Assembly: GCA_029239785.1 (NCBI GenBank)
Contig: JARBUG010000014.1
Coordinates: 1-52,233, forward strand
DNA: 52,233 nucleotides
Reading direction: 5' to 3'
Source: Symbiobacteriaceae bacterium
GTDB lineage: Bacteria > Bacillota > Sulfobacillia > Symbiobacteriales > Symbiobacteriaceae
The position numbers and the translations under genes are program-made. How positions within the stretch are numbered: the first letter of the stretch is position 1; every line of letters starts with the position of its first letter. Under the pieces are notes generated by a model. The model made no database searches and was not told where the DNA came from. It worked only from the letters and a program-made list of their open reading frames with translations. Positions 16,627-25,488 of this stretch are shown piece by piece.

Positions 16627-18906
16627 TTACAGGTCAGGATGCTCGCTCATGGCCTTAATGCGCCGGAAGCGCCGGTCGACTTCCTTCTGGAATTCGGCCA
16701 CCACATCGGCAAACTGGGGCTTCATCATATGCTTGGTCTTACCCATCATCTTCAGCCATTCTTCGACAGGCACCTTCTTCCCCTTCGCCTCGGGATCGTA
16801 CGTCAGCTTGGTAATGCCGCGTTCGATTTCGTAAAGCGGGAAGAAGTTGCAGTCAACCGCGGCCTGCACAATCTTGGTGCCCAGCCGCTCCTCGGAGAGC
16901 CAGTTGAGCGGGCAGGCGATCAGCATCTTGCCGTAAACCAGACCGACGTTCTGCGCATACCACTGGGCCTTGGCGGCCTTCTTCCACACATCCTGCGGGT
17001 TGGACTCAACCGCCGTGAAGACGTAGGGAATGTGGGTCGCAGCCATGATCTGCGGCGTGTCCTTGTGGTGGAAGGTCTTGCCCTTGCCCAGCGTGCCCAC
17101 GTTGGAGGTAGCCGTCTTGTGGCCTAGGGGCGTAGAGTACGAAAGCTGGCTGCCCGTGTTCATGTAGCCTTCGTTGTCGTACTCCAGAATGATCATCTTG
17201 TGGTTGCGCAGGGCGGCGCCGATGGACGGGCCCATGCCAATGTCCATGCCGCCGTCGCCGGTGACCATCACGAAGGTGATATCCTCACCGATTTCAATCT
17301 CGCCGCGGCGCTTCTTTTCGTAGAACGTGTCCACCACGCCCGACAGGGTGGCGGCGCCGTTCTGGAACAGGTTGTGGATATAGGTGACACGGTGGGCGCT
17401 GTAGGGGTAACCGGTCGTCACGACCATGGCGCAGCCGGTGTGGAACAGCACTACCACGTCACCGGACAGGGCCCGGAAGAAGTTGTCCAGCGCACCGAAG
17501 ATGCCGCAGCCAGGGCAGGCGCCGTGGCCCGGCACGATGCGCTTGGGCATGCCCATCATCTGGCGGGGCGGCGGCACCGTCACCTTCAGCTCCTCGCCGA
17601 CCAGTTCGACCTTGACGGGGCTGGTCTGCTCTGCCTTCGTCAGGGGAGCGACAACCTCGACCGGCTGGTTCTCGGTGGCTGCTGTCAAACCGAAGTAGTC
17701 AAACGGCACTTCGACGGTGCCCTTCGACTGCATCTCCAGGGCCAGGTTGAAGAACGTGTCTGCGTCGTCCGGGTAGAAATCCTTGCCGCCCAGGCCGTAC
17801 ACCCGGGTAGCAATTAGCGTCTGGTTGGCGGGGTCGTCCTTCAGGGCGGCCTTGATTTCGTGGGACATGTTGCCGCCGTTGCCGCCGTAGGAGTCCGACC
17901 GCTCGCCGATGACGAGCGCCTTGACGTTGCGCAGCGCCTGCTGGATGCGCTCCACGGGGAAGGGGCGAATCAGGTGCAGGCAGAGCACGCCGGCCTTGAT
18001 GCCCCGGGCGCGGAGCTTGTCGACCGCTTCCTTGCCCGTGTCGTAAGCGGAACCGAGCAGGAAGAGCGCCACCTCGGCGTCCTCCATCATGTACTCCTCG
18101 ATCAGGTCGTACTTCCGGCCGGAGAGCTTGCTGTAGTCCTCAAACAGGTCGGGCAGGACCTTCAGCACATTCTGCATGGCCAAGTGGAGCTGATACTTGT
18201 TGTTGATCAGGTCCGGGTCGTTCATATACGGACCGAAGGTCTTGGGGTGACGGGGGTCAAGCGCATGAGGGAAGCCCTCGGGCTGGGGGCCGACCCAGTC
18301 ACGCAGGACCTGCGCATCTTCGAAGTACTGGACCCGGCGCTTCTGGTGGCTGGTGAAGAAGCCGTCGAAGCCGACGATGACCGGCAGGCGGACATCCGGA
18401 TGCTCACCGACGCGTACGGCGACCGGGTGCAGGTCGTACACTTGCTGGGGGTTGTTGCCGTACAGGATGATCCAGCCGGTGTTCAGGGCGAAGTAAAGGT
18501 CGCTGTGGTCGCCGCGAATATCCAGCGGGCCGGAAACCGCACGGGTGACCAAATCGAGAACCATCGGCATGCGAGTGCCGGACTGAACGGGCATCTGCTC
18601 CAAGGCGTAGAGGTAACCGTTGGCGGAGGTTGCGTTGAAGACACGGGCGCCGGCCACGCTGGCGCCGTAGCAAATGCCGGCAGCACCGTGCTCGCCGTCG
18701 CCGGCGATCATATGGACGGTGTTCTCACCTTCCACCTTCATTTCGTCGATGTACTCGGCGATTTCGGTGGACGGCGTGATGGGGTAGAAGCCCATCACAT
18801 GGAAGTTAATCTGGCTGGCGGCGAGCGCAGCCATTTCATTACCCGACTTGAACGTATGCTTCTGGACCTTTAGCTCTTTCTCAGTGATTGCCATGTTGCC
18901 GCTCAC
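16627..18906 (-). CDS. 2-oxoacid (pyruvate):ferredoxin oxidoreductase, fused alpha-beta subunits
   Basis: This 759-aa protein joins the alpha and beta parts of a 2-oxoacid:ferredoxin oxidoreductase, which oxidises pyruvate and CoA to acetyl-CoA and CO2 with reduced ferredoxin. Residues 15-400 are PorA-like (GFYPITPSTEIAEYI at 39-53; MIAGDGEHGAAG). A variable linker (about 400-455) precedes the PorB-like part. That part has the Fe-S and TPP residues C464-x2-C467 and C492, and the TPP/Mg motif GDGGMDIG (550-557) with DNEGYMNTG (577-585). A later cysteine (ACPLNW) is probably the fourth cluster ligand. Start choice is open: GTG 18906 follows GGAG, ATG 18894 follows GGGGTGA. The gamma-delta gene is 5 bp upstream. 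Pyruvate is the likeliest substrate, but other 2-oxoacids cannot be excluded. Confidence 0.92.
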   Translation of the reverse strand: MSGNMAITEKELKVQKHTFKSGNEMAALAASQINFHVMGFYPITPSTEIAEYIDEMKVEGENTVHMIAGDGEHGAAGICYGASVAGARVFNATSANGYLYALEQMPVQSGTRMPMVLDLVTRAVSGPLDIRGDHSDLYFALNTGWIILYGNNPQQVYDLHPVAVRVGEHPDVRLPVIVGFDGFFTSHQKRRVQYFEDAQVLRDWVGPQPEGFPHALDPRHPKTFGPYMNDPDLINNKYQLHLAMQNVLKVLPDLFEDYSKLSGRKYDLIEEYMMEDAEVALFLLGSAYDTGKEAVDKLRARGIKAGVLCLHLIRPFPVERIQQALRNVKALVIGERSDSYGGNGGNMSHEIKAALKDDPANQTLIATRVYGLGGKDFYPDDADTFFNLALEMQSKGTVEVPFDYFGLTAATENQPVEVVAPLTKAEQTSPVKVELVGEELKVTVPPPRQMMGMPKRIVPGHGACPGCGIFGALDNFFRALSGDVVVLFHTGCAMVVTTGYPYSAHRVTYIHNLFQNGAATLSGVVDTFYEKKRRGEIEIGEDITFVMVTGDGGMDIGMGPSIGAALRNHKMIILEYDNEGYMNTGSQLSYSTPLGHKTATSNVGTLGKGKTFHHKDTPQIMAATHIPYVFTAVESNPQDVWKKAAKAQWYAQNVGLVYGKMLIACPLNWLSEERLGTKIVQAAVDCNFFPLYEIERGITKLTYDPEAKGKKVPVEEWLKMMGKTKHMMKPQFADVVAEFQKEVDRRFRRIKAMSEHPDL

Positions 18907-18911
18907 CCCAC

Positions 18912-19931
18912 TTATCTCCAGTAGTTGTGCTTCGTGCGATGTTCCTTGCCGTAATCGTCAGCCTCACGCAGGTCCTGCAGGGCGTCGGTCGGGCAAGCTT
19001 CCACGCACTTAAGGCAACCCTTGCAGTACTGGTAATCAATGCCCACCAGGTTCATGGCCGGCCGCCCACGCTTGTCCACACCCTTCTCCCAGACGAAGCA
19101 GAAGTCGGGGCAGACCATGTCGCACTGGGCGCAGTCAATGCAGGTATCCCGGTTGAAGCCGGGCAGGAAGCCCTGGCGGGAGGCGCTCAGGTCCTTCTTG
19201 GCCATGTTGCCGGGGTTGACGATGACGCCGCCGGGGACGGCGTTCATGTAGCCGAACAGCGGCCCGGGACGCTTGAAGGTCCGAGTCTCCAAGGTGTCGG
19301 GGCTCACGAAGGTCTCGAACACCACCTCCGCCGCGCCCCGATCGAAGCACTGCAGGTTCCCTGGCACGGTGGCGGGATACTTCTTCGTGAAAGTGTCGGT
19401 GATCATGGCCTTGAGCGCGTCGGCGTTAAGGAAGCCCGAAGCCCGGCACATGGCGCCCAGGAAGGCCATGTTGACGCGGCTCTTGGTCTCAACGGCAATG
19501 GTCATGGCGTCAAAGGTGCCGATGGTCGCGTTCTCGACCTTCAGTTCCTTCTGGATTTCAGACGGCGACTTCTTCGTGTTGACGATGACGACGCCGCCTT
19601 TGCGGAGGCCGCTCACCACGGGCTCGGTACGAATGAGCGCCTCGTGGAAGATACAGATGATGTGGGGTTCCTCAATCGGCGAACTGATACGAATCTCCGT
19701 GGAAGGCTCGGCGAAACGAATGAACGCCTTTACCGGCGAGCCCTTCTTCTCCGATCCGTAGGAGGAGAAGTTTGAGCCGTTAAAGCCCTGGTAAAGGACG
19801 CCTGCCTCGGCCAGCATTTTGCCGGCGATATTAGCACCGAAGCCGCCAATGGACTCGAGCCGGATGTTGAAAAAGCCATACTCATCCTTGATCGGAAGCT
19901 GCGTCGAAACAACAGTGGAGTCTATGGCCAT
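18912..19931 (-). CDS. 2-oxoacid (pyruvate):ferredoxin oxidoreductase, fused gamma-delta subunits
   Basis: This 339-aa protein fuses the gamma domain (about 20-200, with RLESIGGFGANIAG) to a delta-type ferredoxin domain. Two [4Fe-4S] motifs are clear: C264-x2-C267-x2-C270-x3-C274-P and C303-x2-C306-x2-C309-x3-C313-P. The protein passes electrons from the TPP/CoA site in the alpha-beta subunit to external ferredoxin. The ATG at 19931 lies 7 nt after GGGAGGT; the longer frame to 19970 is less likely. It is the first gene of the two-gene operon. The compact gamma-delta plus alpha-beta layout differs from both the four-gene form and the single-chain PFOR. Confidence 0.92.
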   Translation of the reverse strand: MAIDSTVVSTQLPIKDEYGFFNIRLESIGGFGANIAGKMLAEAGVLYQGFNGSNFSSYGSEKKGSPVKAFIRFAEPSTEIRISSPIEEPHIICIFHEALIRTEPVVSGLRKGGVVIVNTKKSPSEIQKELKVENATIGTFDAMTIAVETKSRVNMAFLGAMCRASGFLNADALKAMITDTFTKKYPATVPGNLQCFDRGAAEVVFETFVSPDTLETRTFKRPGPLFGYMNAVPGGVIVNPGNMAKKDLSASRQGFLPGFNRDTCIDCAQCDMVCPDFCFVWEKGVDKRGRPAMNLVGIDYQYCKGCLKCVEACPTDALQDLREADDYGKEHRTKHNYWR

Positions 19932-20307
19932 AGTGCCGACCTCCCTGCACCCCATGAGTCTTTCGCCCATCGGGTAGGTTAACTTGTATGCGTCTATTGA
20001 AGTCTAAAGCGCGTCCCACCCGCAAGCCAATAGCCCTAAAGGGCCAGTCGAGGTGGTACGTATTCGCTATGTTCATCTGGCGAACCGTCGTTTTTTGGCG
20101 GCGAAATGCATGGAGCAGGGCTTGCACTTACGAGGTGTGACCTCGCTGGCCCTTGTGCCGCAAGTGGTTCATCTAGCCTTTTCGGTTGGACAGCCGGTTC
20201 CTTCGGTTGTTTGTGCATAGTACTTTTGTGCTATATCGTCGGCTCAACCGTCAGTTTGCCATTAAAAGGGACCGCTGCAGCCCTGGCCGCAGCGGTCCTT
20301 CCTCTAT
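19932..20307. other. 376-bp intergenic region upstream of the por operon
   Basis: This stretch holds the agaS terminator at its right end and the leader of the por operon. A perfect inverted repeat CGAGGT-gtg-ACCTCG lies at 20131-20145 and could be an operator. No convincing promoter was found: TTGGCT with TAGACT (18-bp spacer) about 70 bp before the gamma-delta start is weak. A 60-codon open frame (20036-20218, minus) lacks a ribosome binding site and recognisable features and is not called. Confidence 0.5.
20261..20300 (-). terminator. agaS terminator
   Basis: On the minus strand GGACCGCTGC pairs with GCAGCGGTCC (20269-20278 with 20289-20298) and is followed by CTTTTAA. It lies 10 bp after the stop codon of the AgaS-like gene. 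Confidence 0.85.
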
Positions 20308-21459
20308 CTAATCCGTGTAAATTGTTACACCCTGTACGACCCGGTTGATCACGCCGGACGACGGGTTATCCGGCGACAGCCCCATCTCCAGCGAGAGAAA
20401 CAGGGCGAGCAACTGGGCCACCACCACATACACGGGCGGACGTACATCATCAGGGAGCGGCTGATTTGCGGCCTTGTCGACCTCGATTACGATGTCTGCC
20501 AGTCCTGTGAGGTCGTTTCCGCTGTCCGAAACAGCCAGGGTGACCATGCCGAGATGCTTTTCCCGGAGTTCCCGCAACAGATCCAGTTCGTAACGGCGTC
20601 TGGCCGGCTGCGACGATAGGAAAGCAACGATCAGCGTTTCAGGATCAACCAGCGCCATGGGGCCGTGCCTGAGCCCCAGGAAAGAGTCAGCACGGGCCAT
20701 GACTTTGCCAGCTGTCATCTCCTGTACCTTCAGGTGGGCTTCAGTGGCGGCGCCGAGCAAGGTCCCGGTCCCCAGGAAGAGCGCCCGCCCCGGTTTTTGG
20801 GCCGCCACCTGAGCGAGAGCCGTTGGATACGTTTCAAGTAGCGATTGCGCAATCTCAGCCATGCGGTGGACATTGGCCACAAACTGGTGCGGCTGGTCTG
20901 CCAGGGCCAGGCCCTGCCCGGCAACGACCATGCTGGTGTAAGAACTCGTCATGGCCAAACCGCGGTCGTTGGTCATTGCAGGAAGCAGGAGGGAAATGGC
21001 CTGCCGGTGCTCACTCGCAAGCCGGTACAGCTTCCCCGCAGGATTGCAGGTTACTACCAAGTGGGGCGCCTCCGGCCGCAGGCGACTGACCAGTTCGAAT
21101 GCATGATTGCTGTCGGGACTGTTGCCGGACCGTGCAAACGACACCATGCCGAATTTCCCCGGCGGCAGGGCGTCCGATGGATCGATTGTAATCTCTGTCG
21201 ACCCGATCGCCTCAGTGTGCAGGCCAAGCCGGCGGAACATCCCCATTAAGGAGAGGCCGATGAAATGGGATGTGCCCGCACCCGAGAAGATCAGCTGCCC
21301 GGCCCGGAAGGTATTCAGTATCGATGCTTGCTGCAAGACCGTTTCGGCTGTTTTGCGCCACGCCTCCGGTTGGTGGGCAATCTCCTTTGGTGTATCCATC
21401 AGCCCGCGACGGCGTCGTTCCGGCTCCGGCAGGGAGAGTAGTTCGGTAAGTCTGTTCAC
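20308..21459 (-). CDS. AgaS-like sugar-phosphate isomerase/deaminase (two SIS domains)
   Basis: This 383-aa protein matches the AgaS family in length and layout. It has two SIS phosphosugar-binding domains, with FSGAGTSHFIG (about 58-68), SFARSGNSPDS (about 107-117) and FLGTGTLLGAATEAHLKVQEM. The C-terminal SSGVINRVVQGVTIY is typical of AgaS. In E. coli AgaS acts in galactosamine-6-phosphate catabolism as deaminase/isomerase. No kinase, aldolase or PTS gene is near, so the substrate here is uncertain. The GTG at 21459 follows AAGAGGTG. It lies 26 bp after the SEC-C protein gene and is probably co-transcribed with it. Confidence 0.88.
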   Translation of the reverse strand: MNRLTELLSLPEPERRRRGLMDTPKEIAHQPEAWRKTAETVLQQASILNTFRAGQLIFSGAGTSHFIGLSLMGMFRRLGLHTEAIGSTEITIDPSDALPPGKFGMVSFARSGNSPDSNHAFELVSRLRPEAPHLVVTCNPAGKLYRLASEHRQAISLLLPAMTNDRGLAMTSSYTSMVVAGQGLALADQPHQFVANVHRMAEIAQSLLETYPTALAQVAAQKPGRALFLGTGTLLGAATEAHLKVQEMTAGKVMARADSFLGLRHGPMALVDPETLIVAFLSSQPARRRYELDLLRELREKHLGMVTLAVSDSGNDLTGLADIVIEVDKAANQPLPDDVRPPVYVVVAQLLALFLSLEMGLSPDNPSSGVINRVVQGVTIYTD

Positions 21460-21485
21460 CTGTACACCTCTTACGAGACCTCTGG

Positions 21486-23492
21486 TTATGCTCTTGTCTT
21501 ACTTGCCAGCCACGCCAGGGCGCCGGGCGTATTGGACCAGCCGCTAATGAATTCGTTGGCGTAAGCGGCTGCCTCTGACTCATCACCCAGGCCAATGCAG
21601 TCGGGCTGTTCTGCTGGAATCTGGCGTTCTCCAAGCAGGAAGGCCGGTACATGCGGGTTCTGCTTCACGGCATCCGCCAGCAGCCTGTCGGCTTCCGGCC
21701 CGGGGCCGTTCAGCCGATACGCCCAGAGTGCACGGGTATATGTCATGGCGGCCATGCCATCTTCGGCATGCTCGGTTAACAGTTTGCCCAGGCGAGTGTC
21801 GTCGCCCATTTCGACATAGTGACTGGCCAGTACGTAGCGATTCCCCTGGCTGTCCATGGGGTCAAACTGGAGAAGGTCCTCGTAGTGGGCAATGGCCGCT
21901 TCCTGCTCGCCGAGCAGCCAAAGGCAATCTGCCAGGCCGCGGCGGGCCCGCATGTAGGGCCGGGACTCATCGGGCCCCTCAAATACCCGGCCGTGAACGG
22001 CCGGGGGCTGATTTGCCAGGTCACGTTCCCAGGCCCGAAGACCCTCCTCATAAAGGTGCCGCGCCTCCAGCAGTTCCTTCCGCCCCAGCGCGTCGTTTCC
22101 GAGAATGACATAGGCATCCGCTGCGTCGGCCCATAGGGCAAGCGCCTTCCTGGCCAGTTGGACACGCCGTGTGCCCGTCGCCTCCCAGGCCCGGTCAACG
22201 AGGTCCAGCGCCCTGAACATGTTCCTGTCGTCAAGCTCGGGATCATCGTCGTAGGTTGGCGCCGGCCGCGGTTTGGCCGAGTTCTGGGGCTTGGCTGGGG
22301 CCGGGGTCGGGGGCAGAGCCGGACCACGCAGCAAGGCAAAATCACGGGTTCCCGCTTTCGTCATCGTGAGGCAATCAAAGCGCCAGTCTGCTCGAACCGC
22401 CGGGTCCAGGAGATCAACGTAGCGATCATCGCCCGGCATCAAATCCAGGGCGGCCGCGATTTGGCGCGCCCGTGCCCCCACTGTGGTCGCAGAGACACCG
22501 AACGATTCGGCAACTTCATCTTGCGTGATCTGGCCACCGTAGATCTGCCCCGAAATCAGGTAGGCCAGGGCGCCGACCCAGGCTTCGACCTTGGTGACCC
22601 GCGGCCTGATGGCATGAACAGCGTCCCACCAGAGCCGCAGTCCGCCCTGAGTTCGCTCCGGGGCGGCCCCCGCCTGGTGCATCTCCTTTGCCAGGAGGTC
22701 GGCTACAGTTTGCCACCTGGGATCGTCCACCGGGGAGCCCTGCACCATGCGACCATTGCGGAGCGGTATCCCAACCAGGCCGATTCCCCGAGCCTCAGCC
22801 CAGCGTGCATCGTCGACCAGACGCGGCCAACATGTCCGGTATAGATCGTCCCAAGTGGCACCGGGTTGCTGCCGACGGAGGATGCCCAGTTCCTCCCTCA
22901 ACAGGTGTTCTAGCGGCGGAATCATTTCTTTGGAGATGGCGAAGCGGCTCACTCCAAACCGGTATCCTGATGGAACAGGCAGCAGTGAGGCCGCCACCCA
23001 CTCTCCGGTTTTCATGACTGCCCCGCCGGCGTCTACGCGAAAGGTCTGTTGATCCCCGAGCCGGCACAGTTCCACCTCTGTAGACCCAACGGTGTTCACA
23101 CGAAAGTAGCCCGGGCGGGCCTGGGCCCAGCCAGACACGAGGTCTCGTTCTCCAGGGGTCAGGCCGTCCGCTGTGCGGGCGAAGTGCTCGCAGAGTGTCG
23201 TCTCAAGATCAGAAGAGCGATAGTGAAACATCATCCAGTCCATCGGCAGGGACCGTTCGTCCGGCTTTGGCTGTGCGGGAACGCGCTGACCGAGGAAGCG
23301 GGGAAGAGCGACCGCGACTTCATGCGCAAGCTTATCGGAGCCTATAAATGTAACCAGACGGTCCAGCAGCGCATCGGATGTGCGCTTGTCGCGGAAATGC
23401 TGCAGGGAGAGAACATCGGAGCCCGGCAGGCAGCATTTCTTATACTTCTTCCCACTACCGCACGGGCAGGGGTCATTGCGTCCAATTGTCAT
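21486..23492 (-). CDS. SEC-C zinc-motif protein with HTH and TPR-like regions
   Basis: This 668-aa protein is not in a named functional family that I recognise. It starts with a SEC-C metal-binding motif, [13 protein letters not shown] (about 8-20), as found at the end of SecA. A long central region of unknown fold (about 30-320) precedes a helix-turn-helix-like segment ([21 protein letters not shown], about residues 333-353). After a Pro-rich linker come TPR-like helical repeats (about 430-600). The ATG at 23492 follows GAGGAG at 7 nt; the upstream in-frame ATG at 23507 contains this ribosome binding site and is rejected. A promoter with an inverted repeat lies upstream. It could be a DNA-binding or scaffold protein; function is unknown. 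Confidence 0.85.
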   Translation of the reverse strand: MTIGRNDPCPCGSGKKYKKCCLPGSDVLSLQHFRDKRTSDALLDRLVTFIGSDKLAHEVAVALPRFLGQRVPAQPKPDERSLPMDWMMFHYRSSDLETTLCEHFARTADGLTPGERDLVSGWAQARPGYFRVNTVGSTEVELCRLGDQQTFRVDAGGAVMKTGEWVAASLLPVPSGYRFGVSRFAISKEMIPPLEHLLREELGILRRQQPGATWDDLYRTCWPRLVDDARWAEARGIGLVGIPLRNGRMVQGSPVDDPRWQTVADLLAKEMHQAGAAPERTQGGLRLWWDAVHAIRPRVTKVEAWVGALAYLISGQIYGGQITQDEVAESFGVSATTVGARARQIAAALDLMPGDDRYVDLLDPAVRADWRFDCLTMTKAGTRDFALLRGPALPPTPAPAKPQNSAKPRPAPTYDDDPELDDRNMFRALDLVDRAWEATGTRRVQLARKALALWADAADAYVILGNDALGRKELLEARHLYEEGLRAWERDLANQPPAVHGRVFEGPDESRPYMRARRGLADCLWLLGEQEAAIAHYEDLLQFDPMDSQGNRYVLASHYVEMGDDTRLGKLLTEHAEDGMAAMTYTRALWAYRLNGPGPEADRLLADAVKQNPHVPAFLLGERQIPAEQPDCIGLGDESEAAAYANEFISGWSNTPGALAWLASKTRA

Positions 23493-23534
23493 ATGCAGTC
23501 TCCTCATGTAACTCGGAGTCCATCGTATATTCCC

Positions 23535-23573
23535 AGTATAGTACGGAGCGTGGACAAGTTAAACTACGCTCCG
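23535..23573 (-). promoter_or_regulatory. Promoter of the SEC-C/agaS unit with overlapping inverted repeat
   Basis: TTAACT (23557-23562) and TATACT (23535-23540) with a 16-bp spacer on the minus strand. An 8-bp perfect inverted repeat, CGGAGCGT (23544-23551) and ACGCTCCG (23566-23573), brackets the -35 box with a 14-bp gap. This arrangement suits a repressor site. The promoter fit is moderate. Confidence 0.5.
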
Positions 23574-23590
23574 CACCGAGCCTGGAAGTG

Positions 23591-23625
23591 CGAGGGGCGC
23601 CGGTGCACAGCACTGGCGCCCCTCG
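23591..23625 (-). terminator. Strong hairpin after the cysteine-rich gene
   Basis: CGAGGGGCGCC pairs with GGCGCCCCTCG, extended by GTG/CAC after a mismatch. It starts 7 bp past the stop codon. There is no U-tract on the minus strand, so it may act as an mRNA 3' stabiliser or Rho-independent terminator of reduced strength. Confidence 0.65.
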
Positions 23626-23631
23626 CTAAGT

Positions 23632-24282
23632 TTAGATCGTGACCCCGGGTCCACATACCTCGGGTGGAATGGGCGGGCACCCACCGAAAGCCGGCGCCAC
23701 TTTGCACTCTTGCGGCATTACTACACCAAACGACGGCACCAGGATCTTTACGTCTGCACCTGAGGTGATAACGATGCATAGCTGAATGGTGCAGCATACA
23801 TTTGGTTCGGCCCCTGTCTGCCCCATGATTGGGGGCTGCACAGTGCAAATGCAGGTACCGCGTACATCACAGGTCACGAGCGTTCCAGTTGGAGCACACA
23901 ATACGGCCCGCTTCGGGAAGCTAATCGTTCTGGTCACGGTAATCGGCGCCACGTTCGGCCCGGGTACCACCGTGATGCTTAGCTCCATCGTCACCTGAAT
24001 CGACACCAATGCCAAACCATCCTGGTCAGGCACAGGCTCCCGGTCCAAGATCTCGCTGCAAGTCACCTGTGTAATTTCACAACTCGTTACAGTCGCCTGG
24101 GCGCCCAGGCCGGGCACGAAGAAGCACCGTTCCAGCGTATCCTCCTGGAAGCAGAAATCATAAATCTTCCTTGCCTCAACCACCACGATTTCGCTGGGCG
24201 GCGGGCATGCGCCACCGCGCACGGGTCCCGGAACAATTCTACGATCCTGCCCACCCGTCATGGGCGGTAAGTACTGAGACAC
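23632..24282 (-). CDS. Cysteine-rich protein of unknown function
   Basis: This 216-aa protein contains 15 cysteines and is rich in Val, Thr, Ile and Pro, suggesting beta-structure with disulfides or metal sites. No signal peptide or transmembrane segment is seen. Segments such as RKIYDFCFQEDTLERC and TCDVRGTCICT recall cysteine-rich surface or spore-coat-associated proteins of clostridia, but this is only a resemblance. The GTG start at 24282 lies 7 nt after GAGGAGGG. It stands alone, divergent from a secreted CAP-domain gene, with a strong hairpin after its stop. Confidence 0.75.
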   Translation of the reverse strand: MSQYLPPMTGGQDRRIVPGPVRGGACPPPSEIVVVEARKIYDFCFQEDTLERCFFVPGLGAQATVTSCEITQVTCSEILDREPVPDQDGLALVSIQVTMELSITVVPGPNVAPITVTRTISFPKRAVLCAPTGTLVTCDVRGTCICTVQPPIMGQTGAEPNVCCTIQLCIVITSGADVKILVPSFGVVMPQECKVAPAFGGCPPIPPEVCGPGVTI

Positions 24283-24419
24283 CAGACAGCCCTCCTCATG
24301 CAGGAGCTTGGTTCGAGCGTATGTGTGGCTGTGCCAGCGTTAACGTATGTGAACCGGTACCGAAGGGTGACACAACCGCCGCCAGCTTGCCCAGTGGCAC
24401 ACCGCCCATGTTTTGTGGG

Positions 24420-24448
24420 TTGGCTCTGATTCATTTTAACGTTAAACT
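24420..24448 (+). promoter_or_regulatory. Possible promoter of the CAP-domain gene
   Basis: TTGGCT (24420-24425) and TAAACT (24443-24448) with a 17-bp spacer, in an AT-rich island 40 bp before the gene. Each box matches the sigma-A consensus at 4 of 6 positions. Confidence 0.4.
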
Positions 24449-24487
24449 TCGATCAACACATAACGGACAAAGGAGCTGCATTCCTAC

Positions 24488-25027
24488 ATGAACTGGACCA
24501 ACAAACTGGTGGCTCTCGCTGCTGCCATGATCATCCTGACCCCGAGCGCCGCATCCGCGTATTACTGGTACACCCCGACGCGTTACTACACGCCGGCCGT
24601 GCGCACCGCCGCAGCGGCCCCGGCAGCCACACCGACCGCCTCCGCCGCTACCTCCGTCGAACAGGCACTGGTCCAACTGACCAACCAGGAGCGAATCAAG
24701 GCCGGTCTGGCACCGCTCCAGCTCGATGAGAAGCTCACCTCGCTGGCCCGCATGAAGAGCGCTGATATGGTAGCCAAGAACTACTTCAGCCACACCTCGC
24801 CCACGTACGGCACCCCGGCGCAGATGCTGGTCAAGAACGGCGTGACCTACACCGCCTTCGCCGAGAACATCGCCAAGGGCTCCACCGCCGCCCAGATTCA
24901 CACCATGTGGATGAACAGCGCCGGTCACCGTGCCAACATCATGAACGTCCGGCTCAACCGCATTGGCATTGGTGCTGCGAAGAGCGGAACCGGCTACGCA
25001 GCTACCCAGCTCTTCATCACCCGGTAA
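24488..25027 (+). CDS. Secreted CAP-superfamily (SCP/YkwD-like) protein
   Basis: This 179-aa protein begins with a Sec signal peptide (basic start, hydrophobic core, likely cleavage after ASA at about residue 24). A Tyr/Thr/Ala/Pro-rich spacer (25-55) is followed by a CAP domain (about 58-179). Family motifs are HTSPTYGTPAQML, AENIAKG and MWMNSAGHRANIMN, including the conserved His and Glu residues. Bacterial YkwD-like proteins are secreted or surface proteins of mostly unknown role. The ATG at 24488 follows AAAGGAG at 12 nt. The gene is monocistronic, with its own terminator. Confidence 0.93.
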   Translation: MNWTNKLVALAAAMIILTPSAASAYYWYTPTRYYTPAVRTAAAAPAATPTASAATSVEQALVQLTNQERIKAGLAPLQLDEKLTSLARMKSADMVAKNYFSHTSPTYGTPAQMLVKNGVTYTAFAENIAKGSTAAQIHTMWMNSAGHRANIMNVRLNRIGIGAAKSGTGYAATQLFITR

Positions 25028-25031
25028 TTAA

Positions 25032-25081
25032 CCCTGGCCTGCAGCGTGGTACTTTCCCCACGTTGCTGTGCCGGGGTTTTT
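25032..25081 (+). terminator. Terminator of the CAP-domain gene
   Basis: A long stem joins CCCTGGC...GCAGCGTGG to CCACGTTGC...GCCGGGG around a short loop and is followed by TTTTTG. Confidence 0.8.
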
Positions 25082-25155
25082 GCGGTCACCAAACCTCAGA
25101 TTCCGCATAGCATGTCGTACCCAAAACGCGGTCCGACCAACAGGGGGATGTGCCA

Positions 25156-25488
25156 ATGTCTGACCCTACACTTCCACCCGCCCGGGGGGACATGGACGAA
25201 GAAGAGGTGCTGATTCTCGGGCCCGAAACCGTTGTGGCCCTGCGGCAGGGGCCGATACCACGGCCGCGCCCAAAGGCGAGCCGCAAGGTGAGCGGCAAAG
25301 CCCAGGTTCCGCCTCCTCCCGCAGAGCCTTCCGCGACCACAGAGTTGCCCCCGTCACCGCTCGGCGGCCGGCCGATGACGCCCACCAGCGTCGCACATAG
25401 CTTTTACTGGCCCGCACAGCCGGCTTCCAAGGGAGCCATTCCATACGTCTACCGCGCCGCGTTTGACACAAAAAACCACCCTCGTTAA
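25156..25488 (+). CDS. Small proline-rich hypothetical protein
   Basis: This 110-aa frame starts at ATG 25156, 7 nt after GGGGGA. Residues about 30-75 are rich in Pro with many Arg/Lys, suggesting a disordered linker; the end has an aromatic segment (HSFYWPAQPASKGAIPYVYR). No family is recognised and no membrane segment is seen. Third codon positions are GC-biased like true genes here. The last codons and stop lie inside the hairpin that terminates the convergent PDZ gene, which is unusual. It may be a genuine small gene or a chance open frame. Confidence 0.5.
   Translation: MSDPTLPPARGDMDEEEVLILGPETVVALRQGPIPRPRPKASRKVSGKAQVPPPPAEPSATTELPPSPLGGRPMTPTSVAHSFYWPAQPASKGAIPYVYRAAFDTKNHPR

Noticed and set aside
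20036-20218. 60-codon frame in the por upstream region
   Set aside because: No ribosome binding site, no family and no codon signal; overlaps a palindrome and the por leader.
24431-24928. 165-codon frame opposite the CAP-domain gene
   Set aside because: Gly/Arg-rich antisense frame over a clear secreted CAP protein; no independent support.
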